Below, piece after piece: positions 16,148 to 25,500 of a stretch of DNA of 43,574 bases (its first letter is position 1; every line of letters starts with the position of its first letter). The notes beneath the pieces were generated by a model. The model did no database searches. It worked only from the letters and a program-made list of their open reading frames with translations, and was not told the origin of the DNA. The position numbers and the translations under genes were made by a program. This DNA comes from Alphaproteobacteria bacterium (GTDB lineage: Bacteria; Pseudomonadota; Alphaproteobacteria; Micavibrionales; UBA2020), in the NCBI GenBank assembly GCA_004297545.1, contig SCTB01000112.1:1-43574 (forward strand), in the 5' to 3' direction.

Positions 16148-16893
16148 TCGACCTTTTCCAGCGGCGGGCCGCCCGCGGCCACGACAAGGCGGTCGCTGGC
16201 TTCCTCGATCATCTTTTCCATCTTTTCCATCGCCTGCAGCGGCGGCTCGCCGGCCGGGATGGGCGGCAGGAATTCGAAAGTGACCTTGCCTGATTTCTTG
16301 AAAAACGCGTTGCGGCCCCAGAACACGCCGGAATTGAGCGCCATGGGCACGATGGGCACCTGCAGGTCTTTATAAATCTTCGCGAGCCCCGCCTTGTAAG
16401 GCTTGACCGCGCCCGGTTTCACGCGCGTTCCCTGCGGGAAGATAACCACGTTGCGGCCGTCGGCGATCGCCTGCCGGCAGCCTTCTATCATCGCGCGCAT
16501 GGATTCCATGCCCTGCCCGCGGTCGATTGCAATAAGTCCCATGCGTTTCGGGTACAGGCCCCAGAGCGGCAGTTTCGTGAGTTCCTTTTTCAGCACGATG
16601 ACGGGGTAATTGAATTCCTTCGAGAAGGGCAGTTTCAGCGTCTCGAACGCCGACTGGTGCTTGGAGGCGATGATATAGCCGCCGGTTTTCGGCAGGTTCT
16701 CTGCCCCCTTCACTTCCAGCGTCAGCCCCAGCACGTATTTTTCGATCAGCGCGATATAACCGCCGTAAATCGCGCTGATGATGGCGGTGCATTTTTTCGG
16801 CGGGAAGAAAAACACCCACATCAGAACGATGCTCAGGAACAGCGATCCGAAGATATAGAGGAGGTTGAAGATAATCGATCTCAGCGCAGTCAT
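16144..16893 (-). CDS. plsC: 1-acyl-sn-glycerol-3-phosphate acyltransferase
   Basis: 249-residue membrane-bound acyltransferase that adds the second fatty acid to lysophosphatidic acid. The catalytic block is ASKHQSAFETL with His79 and Glu84 in place of the usual Asp, a variant common in alphaproteobacterial PlsC. The substrate-binding block is FPQGTRVKPGA (FPEGTR variant) at about 152. One or two N-terminal hydrophobic segments anchor it to the inner membrane. It lies 15 bases downstream of the DUF218 gene. Confidence 0.9.
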   Translation of the reverse strand: MTALRSIIFNLLYIFGSLFLSIVLMWVFFFPPKKCTAIISAIYGGYIALIEKYVLGLTLEVKGAENLPKTGGYIIASKHQSAFETLKLPFSKEFNYPVIVLKKELTKLPLWGLYPKRMGLIAIDRGQGMESMRAMIEGCRQAIADGRNVVIFPQGTRVKPGAVKPYKAGLAKIYKDLQVPIVPMALNSGVFWGRNAFFKKSGKVTFEFLPPIPAGEPPLQAMEKMEKMIEEASDRLVVAAGGPPLEKVE

Positions 16894-16908
16894 GGGGCAT
16901 TCATTCCT

Positions 16909-17508
16909 TCAGGCAAACACGGACCAGACGAGGGTCACGACGTATTTCATGTATTCGCGCAGAATCACGCTGCGGTAGGACGGGTTGCGCCACCAATTCT
17001 CCATGTCGAGCCCCTCGGGGTTCACGGGCCAGGCCGTGATGGTCAAATCGGGCGCGACTTCGTGGAAGACCAGCAGCGCGCGATCCATGTGGTAATTGGC
17101 GGTCACCAGATAGGCGGAGGCGAATTTTTCTTCCTGCATCCAGTGCGCGGTTTCGCGGGCGTTACCGAGCGTGTCGTCGGCCTCGAACCCCAGCACGACG
17201 CAGCAATCCAGCCCGCCGTGGTCCTCCTTTTTCCATTTGTCGAGCAGTTCCTTGACCTCGACGCCCTTGTAGACGCCGGAGATGAACAGTTTTTTTCCCA
17301 GGCCCTCTTTCAGCAGCGCGAAGCCCGTCTCCAGCCGGTTGGTGCCCCCCGTCAGCACGACGACGGCATCGGCCGGCTTTGCGTCGGGCGGCGTGGCGGT
17401 GTGGATGCTGCGCGTGAACCATTCCAGCCCCGCCAGCCACAGGATGGCGAGCAGCAACGCCGCAACCAGCGCGATTTTGGCTGTCTTACCGGGGTGGAGA
17501 AGCGACAT
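16909..17508 (-). CDS. YdcF/ElyC-like DUF218 membrane protein
   Basis: 199 residues with an N-terminal membrane anchor (IALVAALLLAILWLAGLEWF) and a DUF218 domain outside the membrane. Visible landmarks are ADAVVVLTGGTNRLETGFAL, the KLFISG strand, LGFEADDTLGNARETAHWM and AYLVTANYHMDRAL. E. coli relatives SanA, ElyC and YdcF act in envelope integrity, with ElyC linked to peptidoglycan and lipid-carrier metabolism; the reaction is not settled. It lies between ftsX (16 bases) and plsC (15 bases), which supports an envelope role. Confidence 0.85.
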   Translation of the reverse strand: MSLLHPGKTAKIALVAALLLAILWLAGLEWFTRSIHTATPPDAKPADAVVVLTGGTNRLETGFALLKEGLGKKLFISGVYKGVEVKELLDKWKKEDHGGLDCCVVLGFEADDTLGNARETAHWMQEEKFASAYLVTANYHMDRALLVFHEVAPDLTITAWPVNPEGLDMENWWRNPSYRSVILREYMKYVVTLVWSVFA

Positions 17509-17524
17509 TGGAGTCTCTAAAAAG

Positions 17525-18457
17525 TTAGGGCAGGCGCGCGAGTTCCCGCATCGCGGTTTTCTGCGCGGTCAGATGCGCGACCAGCGCTGCAAAGACGAGC
17601 GGAGCGACCATGATTCCCGCCCATTCGAATGGCATGAGCCTGATCTGCGGCAGGATCGCGGCATCGACGGTATGGGTCATGTAGCTGACGCCCAGCAGCG
17701 TCAACGCCATGCAGGAAAGGCCGAGCAGGGCGCCCTTCATGCTGCCTTTCAGCGTATGCTGCCGGAACTGCCGCGCGATATATTCGTCGCTGGCGCCGAT
17801 CATGTGCAGCGTTTCCACTTCCTGGGCATGAATGGCGAGCTTGGCGCGCACGATGCCCGCAACGGCGGCGACCGCCAGCAGCACGATGACGCCCGTCAGC
17901 AGCAGCACGAACAGCCGCGCCGTCGCCACCAGCGTCTTGACGTCATCGAGCGTATCGTCATGCGTATCGACGGAGGCGGCGGGCGCCACGGTCCTGATGT
18001 CCGACTGGAGCTTCGCGACATCGGCCCCCTTCGCCAGCTTCAGGTCGATCAGCGCGGGCAGCGGCACCTCGTCCGATATTTTGTCGCCCAGCCAGGGGCG
18101 GATGAGGTTGAGGATTTCGTCATGCGACAGGGCGCGGCCCGAGGCGACGGCCGGGTGCTGCTTCGCCAGCAGCAGGATCTGCCGGATGCTTTCGTCGTAA
18201 ACCTTCTGCTGCTCCGCCTGCGGCTTGCCGCCGTCGGGCGACATCGGCGGCTGGATTTCGACGGTCAGGCTGCCCGAAAGCCCGCTGACCCAGCTGTGGG
18301 TGAGCGTGTTGAGGCCAAGATTGACGGCCAGCGCCAGCGTCACGAAGAACACCATGAGCCCCGTGACCCAGGTCACGAGATGCGCGCCGACGCCTTCCTC
18401 CAGCGCGATATCGTACTGGTACTTCTTGCCGAACAGCTTTTTTTTCTTCGCGGTCAT
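17525..18457 (-). CDS. ftsX: Cell division protein FtsX
   Basis: 310-residue permease-like partner of FtsE, which couples septation to peptidoglycan hydrolase activation. It has the FtsX topology: a basic cytoplasmic N-terminus (MTAKKKKLFGKKYQYDIALE), one membrane span (about 28-50), a periplasmic domain of about 130 residues, then three C-terminal spans (LFVLLLTGVIVLLAVAAVAG; KGALLGLSCMALTLLGV; WAGIMVAPLVFAALVAHL). The start overlaps the ftsE stop as ATGA. Conservation in the periplasmic part is low, as usual for FtsX. Confidence 0.9.
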   Translation of the reverse strand: MTAKKKKLFGKKYQYDIALEEGVGAHLVTWVTGLMVFFVTLALAVNLGLNTLTHSWVSGLSGSLTVEIQPPMSPDGGKPQAEQQKVYDESIRQILLLAKQHPAVASGRALSHDEILNLIRPWLGDKISDEVPLPALIDLKLAKGADVAKLQSDIRTVAPAASVDTHDDTLDDVKTLVATARLFVLLLTGVIVLLAVAAVAGIVRAKLAIHAQEVETLHMIGASDEYIARQFRQHTLKGSMKGALLGLSCMALTLLGVSYMTHTVDAAILPQIRLMPFEWAGIMVAPLVFAALVAHLTAQKTAMRELARLP

Positions 18458-19140
18458 GCGGCCCTCGTTTTCGCGCTGTGGTCATAGGCGAAGGTTCCGG
18501 CCTCGAGCCTCAGGGCAGGATGGCGGAACCGCGCCACCATTTCGTCGTCATGCGTCGCGATGACGACGGTGGTGCCGTGGCGGTTGAGTTCTTCGAACAG
18601 GCGCAGGATTTTCGCGCCGATGCCGTGGTCGATATTGCCTGTCGGCTCGTCGGCCAGCAGAAGTTTCGGCCGGTTGATGACGGCGCGCGCGACCGCAATG
18701 CGCTGCTGCTCCCCGCCGGAGAGCGTCGGCGGGCGCGCGTCCATCTTGGCGCCCAGTCCCACCCAGCTCAAAAGCTCGGTCACGTTCTTTTTGATGTCTT
18801 TCTCCGACGCTCCGCCCGCGCGCAGGGGCAGCGCCACGTTGTCGTAGGCGGACAGATGCGGCAGCAGCCGGAAATCCTGGAAGACGACGCCGATCTGGCG
18901 GCGTATTTCGGGCAGGCTTTTGCGCGGCAGAGTCGAAAGATCTTTCCCGAACATCGTGATAATGCCGCGCGTCGGCTTCTGCCCCAGGTACAGGAGCTTC
19001 ATGAACGACGTCTTGCCCGCGCCCGATGCGCCGGTGAGGAAGTGGAAAGAGCCTGGCGCCAGCTCTATATTGATGTCATGTAGGACTTCGGGCCCGGTCG
19101 AGTAGCGCAGGCCGACGTTGGAGAATTTGACCAAAGCCAT
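18454..19140 (-). CDS. ftsE: Cell division ATP-binding protein FtsE
   Basis: 228-residue ABC ATPase. Walker A GASGAGKTS at 37-45, Q-loop VVFQDFRLL, signature LSGGEQQRIAVARA at about 140, Walker B LLLADEPTGNID at about 160. The short length and YLGQKPTRG segment match FtsE rather than a general transporter. The start at 19140 is set by GGAG about 8 bases upstream; the longer frame from 19215 runs into the promoter region. First gene of the operon ftsE-ftsX-DUF218-plsC-membrane protein. Confidence 0.94.
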   Translation of the reverse strand: MALVKFSNVGLRYSTGPEVLHDINIELAPGSFHFLTGASGAGKTSFMKLLYLGQKPTRGIITMFGKDLSTLPRKSLPEIRRQIGVVFQDFRLLPHLSAYDNVALPLRAGGASEKDIKKNVTELLSWVGLGAKMDARPPTLSGGEQQRIAVARAVINRPKLLLADEPTGNIDHGIGAKILRLFEELNRHGTTVVIATHDDEMVARFRHPALRLEAGTFAYDHSAKTRAA

Positions 19141-19294
19141 CTTCTTCGCTCCATAAGCTTGCGCAAAAACAGCCGGCATTTCTATAATACGGCAGAAATC
19201 GCGCAAAATTCTCAAAAATTAATAATTAACATGCTATCCTTATTCAAGGCGCGTTGCCACTTTTATTTGGCCATATAACGGCATGTTTTGAAAA
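19141..19294. promoter_or_regulatory. Divergent promoter region ftsE / zinc-ribbon-cpdR
   Basis: 154 bp between the ftsE start (minus) and the zinc-ribbon gene start (plus). The middle is AT-rich (aaaattaataattaacatgc). It must contain promoters for both directions. I see a ttaa-taa-ttaac arrangement, but the spacer is 3, not the 7 of a CtrA box, so no operator is claimed. Confidence 0.45.
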
Positions 19295-20131
19295 ATGGCG
19301 GCTGAAAACGAAATACATCTGACCTGCCTCCAGTGCAGCACGATCTACCGTCTCAATCCCCTGCGCCTTGGCGCGGGGATCATGGTGCGTTGTTCGCAGT
19401 GCAGGCAGGAATGGTATCAGGGCGCGCCCGACGAAAACGGACTCATTCCGCCGCCGCTCGATGCGCCGCCGTCGCCACCACCGGCGCCTGCGCCCGAACC
19501 GGCAGCGCCCGAAGCCACCGCGCCGCCGGACTGGATGAAGGACGAGCCGAAGGACGACGTGACGTTCCGCCCGACCACCAAAGGCGAATATTTCCTTGAA
19601 GACGACATGCGCGTTCTCCCGGAATCGGTGATGCCGACGCCCGTGAAGCCTGGCGACGGCGCGGATATGTCCGCCATAACCCACCGGCCGCTCGGCATGG
19701 GCGCCGCCGCCTACGGCGTTTTCATCTTTGCATTCCTGTTCTGCCTGACCTTCAGCGGGCTGCTGCTCGGCAAGCATGAGGTCATGAAGCACTATCCCCA
19801 GATGCTGAGCGTTTACGACGCGCTGCATGTCGGCGTGGAAGCGCCCGGACAGGGCCTGGCGCTTTCCGAGATGATCGCGGAGAACCGCGTGGAAAAAGGC
19901 GCCCGCACGCTGGCGGTCGAGGCGAAACTCGCGAATATCTCCGACCACCCGCTCGCGCGGCCGTCCTTTCGCGTGACGGTCAGGAATACCTACGGCAAAA
20001 GCCTGGACAGCTGGGATTTCATCTCCGACAAGGACATGATACCATCCGGCCAGTCCGTGCCCGTGAAGATGACGTTCCGCGACGCGCCGCAGGACGCGAA
20101 AACGGCCGAGCTTGCCGTGACCGGAGACTAG
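19295..20131 (+). CDS. Zinc-ribbon (MJ0042-type) membrane protein, DUF3426-like
   Basis: 278 residues. An N-terminal zinc ribbon with Cys11, Cys14, Cys33 and Cys36 (LTCLQCSTIYRLNP, VRCSQCRQEW) is followed by a long Pro/Ala-rich linker (about 50-80). There is one membrane span at about 136-159, then a C-terminal domain with VTVRNTYGKSLDSWDF and a beta-rich ending (SVPVKMTFRDAPQDAKTAEL). This is the usual layout of alphaproteobacterial MJ0042-finger/DUF3426 proteins. The role is unknown. It is divergent from ftsE and 16 bases upstream of cpdR, so it may be linked to division or cell-cycle control. Confidence 0.82.
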   Translation: MAAENEIHLTCLQCSTIYRLNPLRLGAGIMVRCSQCRQEWYQGAPDENGLIPPPLDAPPSPPPAPAPEPAAPEATAPPDWMKDEPKDDVTFRPTTKGEYFLEDDMRVLPESVMPTPVKPGDGADMSAITHRPLGMGAAAYGVFIFAFLFCLTFSGLLLGKHEVMKHYPQMLSVYDALHVGVEAPGQGLALSEMIAENRVEKGARTLAVEAKLANISDHPLARPSFRVTVRNTYGKSLDSWDFISDKDMIPSGQSVPVKMTFRDAPQDAKTAELAVTGD

Positions 20132-20147
20132 AAAGGAAGCAGGACCG

Positions 20148-20534
20148 ATGACGACGCCTGAGAAGATCGACGATACAAAATGGATACTGGTGGCTGACGA
20201 CGAGCCCTCGGTGCGCCAGTTCGTCGAGCGCGCGCTGAACTACGCGGGCTATGCGGTCACGGCCGTGCCCGACGGCAACGCGGCGCTGGAAGCGCTCACC
20301 AAGCGCAAATACGACCTGCTGCTCACCGATATCGTGATGCCCGACCTCGACGGCATCGCGCTCGCGCTGAAAGTCGCCAAGGATTACCCGGACACCCGCA
20401 TCCTGATGATGTCTGGTTACGCGAACCAGCGCCAGCGCGCGCATAACCTCGACTTCCTGGCGCATGAGGTCATCAGCAAGCCCTTCACGCTGGAAGAAAT
20501 CACCAAACGCATTTCCGGCGCGTTGACGGCTTGA
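20148..20534 (+). CDS. cpdR: Cell-cycle response regulator CpdR
   Basis: 128-residue stand-alone receiver domain. Acidic pocket Asp17/Asp18, phosphoacceptor Asp61 in LLLTDIVMPDLDG, Ser89, Lys111 in ISKPFTLEEI. The LMMSGYANQRQRAHNLDFLA segment is characteristic of CpdR. In Caulobacter the unphosphorylated form directs ClpXP to degrade CtrA and other proteins, and phosphate comes through ChpT. Here it probably does the same, by inference from family. It follows the zinc-ribbon gene closely and is likely co-transcribed. Confidence 0.9.
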   Translation: MTTPEKIDDTKWILVADDEPSVRQFVERALNYAGYAVTAVPDGNAALEALTKRKYDLLLTDIVMPDLDGIALALKVAKDYPDTRILMMSGYANQRQRAHNLDFLAHEVISKPFTLEEITKRISGALTA

Positions 20535-20630
20535 CTATCCCCTGAAAATCAACGGGTTACAGTCCCCAACTTGACTTAATGCAGACATGACATATAACTC
20601 TCTCTGATACGGATTGGAAAGTGAGAGTCA

Positions 20631-22505
20631 ATGACGTCCCCGCTTCGCTATTTTTGGGTCAGAATCAAGCCGTTCCTGCTGGTATTCCTCGGCTGCGAGA
20701 CGGCGGCGCGCGTCGTCCTGACGCTGTGCGCCTGGAAGGACCTTGCAGAGGCTCGATGGAATGTCGTGGAAGCCATGCTCGTCGGCTTCGCTTTCGACCT
20801 CTCCGTATTCACCTATTTTCTCATCCCGATGGCGCTGTATCTCGCCTGCGTCCCCGCTGCGCGGCACGGGCGGCGGATGGATCGCATCGTCAGCACGGCT
20901 CTGTTCTTCAGCGTCTCCTATATCCTGATATTCTGCACGGTGTCCGAATTCATTTTCTGGGACGAATTCCAGTCGCGCTATAACTTCATCGCCGTGGACT
21001 ACCTGGTGTACACGCATGAAGTCATCGATAACATCCGCGAATCCTACCCCGTTGGCACGCTCATGGCGGCCATTGCGCTGGCGGCGCTTGCCATCTCCGC
21101 CGTCTACCATCGCCGCGGCGTCCCCTCGACGGTAACGGCGCCGCACGCGCGGCACAGGGCCGGGCTGCTGCTGGGCGCCGTTGCGCTGGCCGCAATGTCC
21201 TTTGTCGCCACCAAGAGCAGCTATGCCGACATCAGCCCGAACCGCTACGTGAATGAAATCGCCCGCAACGGCATCTTCGAGCTGTTCAGCGCCTTCCGCC
21301 ACAACGAGCTCAGCTACGACAAGTTTTACGACACGCTGCCCGTCGAAAAAGTGGCGGCATTTCTGGAGAAGCAGGTCGGAGCAAACCTCGGCACGGCATC
21401 CTCCCCCCTCGATCACACCGTGACGGCGCGGGCGACGGGGAAGAAATACAATCTTGTGCTGATTACGGTCGAAAGCCTGAGCGCCAGCTACATGACCGTC
21501 TTCGGCAACCGCAAAGGCATTACCCCCCATCTCGACAAGCTGGCGGATGAATCCCTGTTCTTCACCAACCTGTACGCGACTGGCACGCGCACGGTTTACG
21601 GCCTTTCCGCCATCACGCTTGCCATGCCGCCCGTTCCCGGCAATTCGATTGTCCGCAAGCAGGACAACGGCGGGCTCGCCAGCCTCGGCGGCGTACTGCA
21701 GGACAAGGGCTATGCGACGAAGTTCATTTACGGCGGCTTCGGCTATTTCGACAACATGAACGAATTCTTTTCCGCCAACGGCTACGGCATCGTTGACCGC
21801 AGCAGCCTGTCGAAGGATGAAATCCATTTCGCCAATGCCTGGGGGGTGTCGGACGACGACCTGTACCGGCGCGTGATGACGGAAAACGACAAGGAATTCG
21901 CCGCAGGAAGGCCGTTCTTCGACATGATCATGACCACGTCGAACCACCGCCCCTATACCTATCCGGAAGGCAAAATCGATATCCCCTCGCATACAGGGCG
22001 CGACGGCGGCGTGAAGTTCACGGATTACACGATCCACGAGTTCCTCGAGGAATCGAAAAAGCGCCCGTGGTTCAAGGACACGATCTTCGTCATTATCGCC
22101 GACCATACGGCCGGCAGCGCGGGCAAGACCGATCTTGACCCGGCGAAATACCACATCCCCATGTTCGTCTATGCGCCCGGCATCGTGAAGCCCGGCAAGG
22201 TCGACTGGATGACGAGCCAGATCGACGTGACCCCAACCCTTCTGGGCCTGATGGGCGTCAGCTATGAAAGCCGCTTCTACGGCAAGGACGCCCTCAAAAC
22301 CCACCCGCATCGCGCCTTCATTTCCAACTACCAGAAGCTCGGCTACCTGACGGAGGACGGGCTTGTCATCCTCTCTCCCGTGCAGCAGTCCGGTTTCTAC
22401 GACAGCAAGGGCGTTGCCGCCAAGGCGCCCCCCGGACGTCTCGAAGAGGCGATTGCCTATTACGAAGGCGCGTCGAAGTGGCGCCAGTGGAGCAAAAAGC
22501 CTTAA
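20631..22505 (+). CDS. LtaS/OpgB-type sulfatase-fold phosphoglycerol transferase
   Basis: 624 residues. Five or so N-terminal membrane spans end near residue 195, and an extracytoplasmic sulfatase-fold domain begins at about 273. Catalytic signs: VLITVESLSASYM with metal ligand Glu281, TGTRTVYGLSAI with a probable Thr321 nucleophile, IIADHTAGSAGK late in the domain, and TSNHRPYTYPEG. Members move phosphoglycerol or phosphoethanolamine onto envelope glycans or lipids. In Gram-negatives the closest known roles are OpgB-like modification of periplasmic glucans. The exact acceptor is not predictable. The gene stands alone on the plus strand, convergent with the TIGR02302 gene. Confidence 0.85.
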   Translation: MTSPLRYFWVRIKPFLLVFLGCETAARVVLTLCAWKDLAEARWNVVEAMLVGFAFDLSVFTYFLIPMALYLACVPAARHGRRMDRIVSTALFFSVSYILIFCTVSEFIFWDEFQSRYNFIAVDYLVYTHEVIDNIRESYPVGTLMAAIALAALAISAVYHRRGVPSTVTAPHARHRAGLLLGAVALAAMSFVATKSSYADISPNRYVNEIARNGIFELFSAFRHNELSYDKFYDTLPVEKVAAFLEKQVGANLGTASSPLDHTVTARATGKKYNLVLITVESLSASYMTVFGNRKGITPHLDKLADESLFFTNLYATGTRTVYGLSAITLAMPPVPGNSIVRKQDNGGLASLGGVLQDKGYATKFIYGGFGYFDNMNEFFSANGYGIVDRSSLSKDEIHFANAWGVSDDDLYRRVMTENDKEFAAGRPFFDMIMTTSNHRPYTYPEGKIDIPSHTGRDGGVKFTDYTIHEFLEESKKRPWFKDTIFVIIADHTAGSAGKTDLDPAKYHIPMFVYAPGIVKPGKVDWMTSQIDVTPTLLGLMGVSYESRFYGKDALKTHPHRAFISNYQKLGYLTEDGLVILSPVQQSGFYDSKGVAAKAPPGRLEEAIAYYEGASKWRQWSKKP

Positions 22506-22519
22506 AAATTTTTAAGACA

Positions 22520-25500
22520 TCAGTCGAATGTTTCGAGCAGGCGGTCGATATAGTCGCGCTCGATCTTGGGGCGCTGGTATTCGTTGGAGCGGCTGCGCAG
22601 TTCTTCAAGTATCTGTTGCACGCGGCGGCGTTCTTTTTCGTCCGGCAGCTTGATGACGCCGCTAATGCCGCCGCCATTGCCCGGTTCTCCCGACTCGCGT
22701 CCCAACGGGTCGAAGCCATCGCCGAAGCCGCCGCCCTGACCGTTCGGCATGAAGCCCATCTGGATCATCATCTGCATGCTCTTGGCCAGTTGCTCAAGCG
22801 CGTCGTCTTCGGCCTTCTGCAGGTTTTCGAGCGCCTGGCGCTGCGCCTCGGCGGAGCCGGGGGTATCGCCGTTGCCCAAGGCATTCTGCGCCGCCTTCAT
22901 CGCCTGGTCGGCGTTGGAAAACTGCTTGGGCAGGCTCGACATGCCGCCGCCCAGGTCGCGCATGATATCGCCAAGCTTCTCGCGGATTGTCCCTTGCTCG
23001 GCGGCGCCCTCTTTCGGCGAGCGGACTTTCGGGTACTTTTCCTCGCCACCGCCCTGCTGCTGCGGGTTTCCTTGACCGCCGCTCCCCTGCTGCGCCTGCT
23101 GCTGCGCCTGCTGATCAGGCGAGGGCTGCTGGCCGCCCTGTCCTTGTTGTCCCGGCTTCTGCTGCCCGGTCTGCTGGTCGCCGCCCGGCTGTTGCCCCGC
23201 CCCCTGCGTGGATTGTCCTTGCTGACTGCCGGAGGGCATTCCCTGCGTCCCATCGCCGGGCTGCGCCTGCTGCTGTCCGCCCTGCCCTTGATGTCCCTGC
23301 CCCTGCTGTCCCGGTTGCTGACCACCGGCTTGCTGCGAGGTTGCGCCTTCCTGCCCGGACTGGCCCTGTTGCCCCTGCTGCTGCCCGCCCGATTGGGATT
23401 GCTGCTGCTGCCCCTGTTGCTGCCCATCCGACTGTGATTGCTGCTGTTGGCCTTGCTGACCTCCGGACTGTGATTGCTGTTGCTGGCCTTGCTGGCCGCC
23501 GGATTGAGACTGCTGTTGCTGGCCCTGCTGCCCGCCTGACTGAGGTTGCTGCTGCTGGCCCTGATTGCCGCCACCCTGTTGTTGCTGATTCTGTTGTCCC
23601 TGATCGCCGGAGGACTGTTCCTGCCCCTGTTGCTTTCCTTGCTGCTGCTGGTCCTGCTGCTGTTGCTGGTTCTGCTGCTTGGGCTGCATCTTGTTGGTCT
23701 GGTCGAGCAGCGACTGCTGGCGCTCGATGAGCTTCTGGAGCTTGTTGAGCGCCTCGAAGGCCTTGCGCTGGGCTTCCTGCATCTTGTCGAGCTTGGAGGG
23801 GTCGAAGCGGTCGACGCTGTTTTTCAGGAACTGCGCCATCTTTTCCATTTGCTCGCGCTCGGTGCCCTGGCCCAGCTGCTTCATCTGTTCCATGAGCTTG
23901 CCCATGTCGATTTTCTTCATCAGCTTGTCTGCGAGTTCCTGCGACAGCTGCGGGTTCGTTTTGCCCTCGCGCATGCGCTGCTGCATTTCCTGCGCCAGCG
24001 TCTTCGCGTATTCGCGCATCTTCTGCTGGACATCGTCCATCAGCGCCTGAAGTTGCTCCTTCGACAGGCTTTTGTCCTTCAGCCCTTCGGAAAGCCTTTG
24101 CAGCGCGTCGCTGAGTTCACGTGCCGCCAGCGAAAGCCCGCCGTCCTCCACGCGGATGGCGAGATCCCAGAGCAGCGCGACGACGGACTGCACCGCCTCC
24201 TCCCCGCCGTCGTACATCAGCCTTTTGGCAGCCATGTCGAGGCCGAGAAAGACGAGCTGATCGAACTTGTAATTCTGCGGCATGCTGGCGATATCGGCCA
24301 GCGCCTTGATGACGAGACGCTCGGTAATCAGGTTGTCGTACCAGATGAGGCGCTTGCGCTCGGCGATGATTTTCTGCGCCGTGGGATTTGTGAACTCCCG
24401 TTCCGGCAGCATAATCTTTTTTGCCTCGCTTGCGGATTCATGGTCTGCGGCATCAATAGCATAAAGAGTCAGGTTCACCTCCGAACCGGCCCACGGATGG
24501 GAGGCGAGGTCGGTGACATGCACCTGCTCGTCTTTCTTCATGTCCTCGGGTATCGGAATCTCGAAATCGATCGCCGCGTTGCCCACGGCCTTTTGCAAAG
24601 CGCCCGTCGCGCTGATGACGCCGTACATCTTGCGAATCCCGTAATCATCCGACACCTGGTACTTGATCTTCAGCGCCGCACGGTCGGCCTTGTCGGTGCC
24701 GAGCAGCGTGATTTTCGGCGGTTCGTCCGGCGTCACCCGCACCATCCATTTGCCGAGCGTGCGGAACCAGCCCTTGCGGATCTTCAGCTCGCCGTCCTTG
24801 TCGAGCGGCATTTCCATCGTGAAGCTGTGCGGCGCGGGTTCGGTGAAGGCGGGCGTTTCGGCGCCGGCATAGGTGACATGCGGCGGCGCGTCGTAACCGG
24901 CCAGGCGCACCTTCAGGATGCTGCCGATGGGCACGTTCACCGGGCCGCGCACGGGCGCCGCGCCCAGCTGGGTCGTGGCCAGGAATACCGGGTTCTCATG
25001 CGTATATTCGGGCGGCGTGATCCAGGCGTCCAGCGCGACCGGCTTCATGTGCAGCCATCTTGTCACGTCGATATGCAGGCCCTGCCGGATGCGGTAGAGC
25101 GCGTCATGCTGCGCGGTCAGGATCCCCAGCACCAGCAGCACCGCCGCGCCGTAACGAACGTAGTAAGGATCGCGGTTTTTGGCGTCGGATTCGGGCCGGT
25201 AGGTCTTCACTTCCTCGCGCAGGCGGGCAAGGCGCTCCTGGTAGCTGTCCCAGAGCTTCCGCGACGCTTCCGGCGTGCCCTCGACCGGCCTGTCGAGCAT
25301 GGCTTCCAGCGGGCGGTGGCGCAGGTCGCTTTCGATTTCGATGGCGCGGCGGATATCGCGCCCGCGCGGGAAGCGGAACCGCGCCCCGAGGCGCGTGGCG
25401 GCCAGCGAAAATGCCGCCACGAAGAAGAACAGCAGCCCCGCATGTATCACGGGCCCGACGAAACTGAAGACGTTCAGGCAGGCCGCGGCCATATAGACCG

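Noticed and set aside
19195..19225. CtrA-binding site upstream of ftsE
   Set aside because: The two TTAA half-sites are 3 bases apart rather than 7.
20628..22310. 560-codon minus-strand frame opposite the LtaS-like gene
   Set aside because: No recognisable protein features; the plus-strand gene has catalytic motifs.
23045..23690. Possible CRISPR-like array
   Set aside because: The repeats are contiguous codon units inside a gene, with no unique spacers of constant length and no cas genes.
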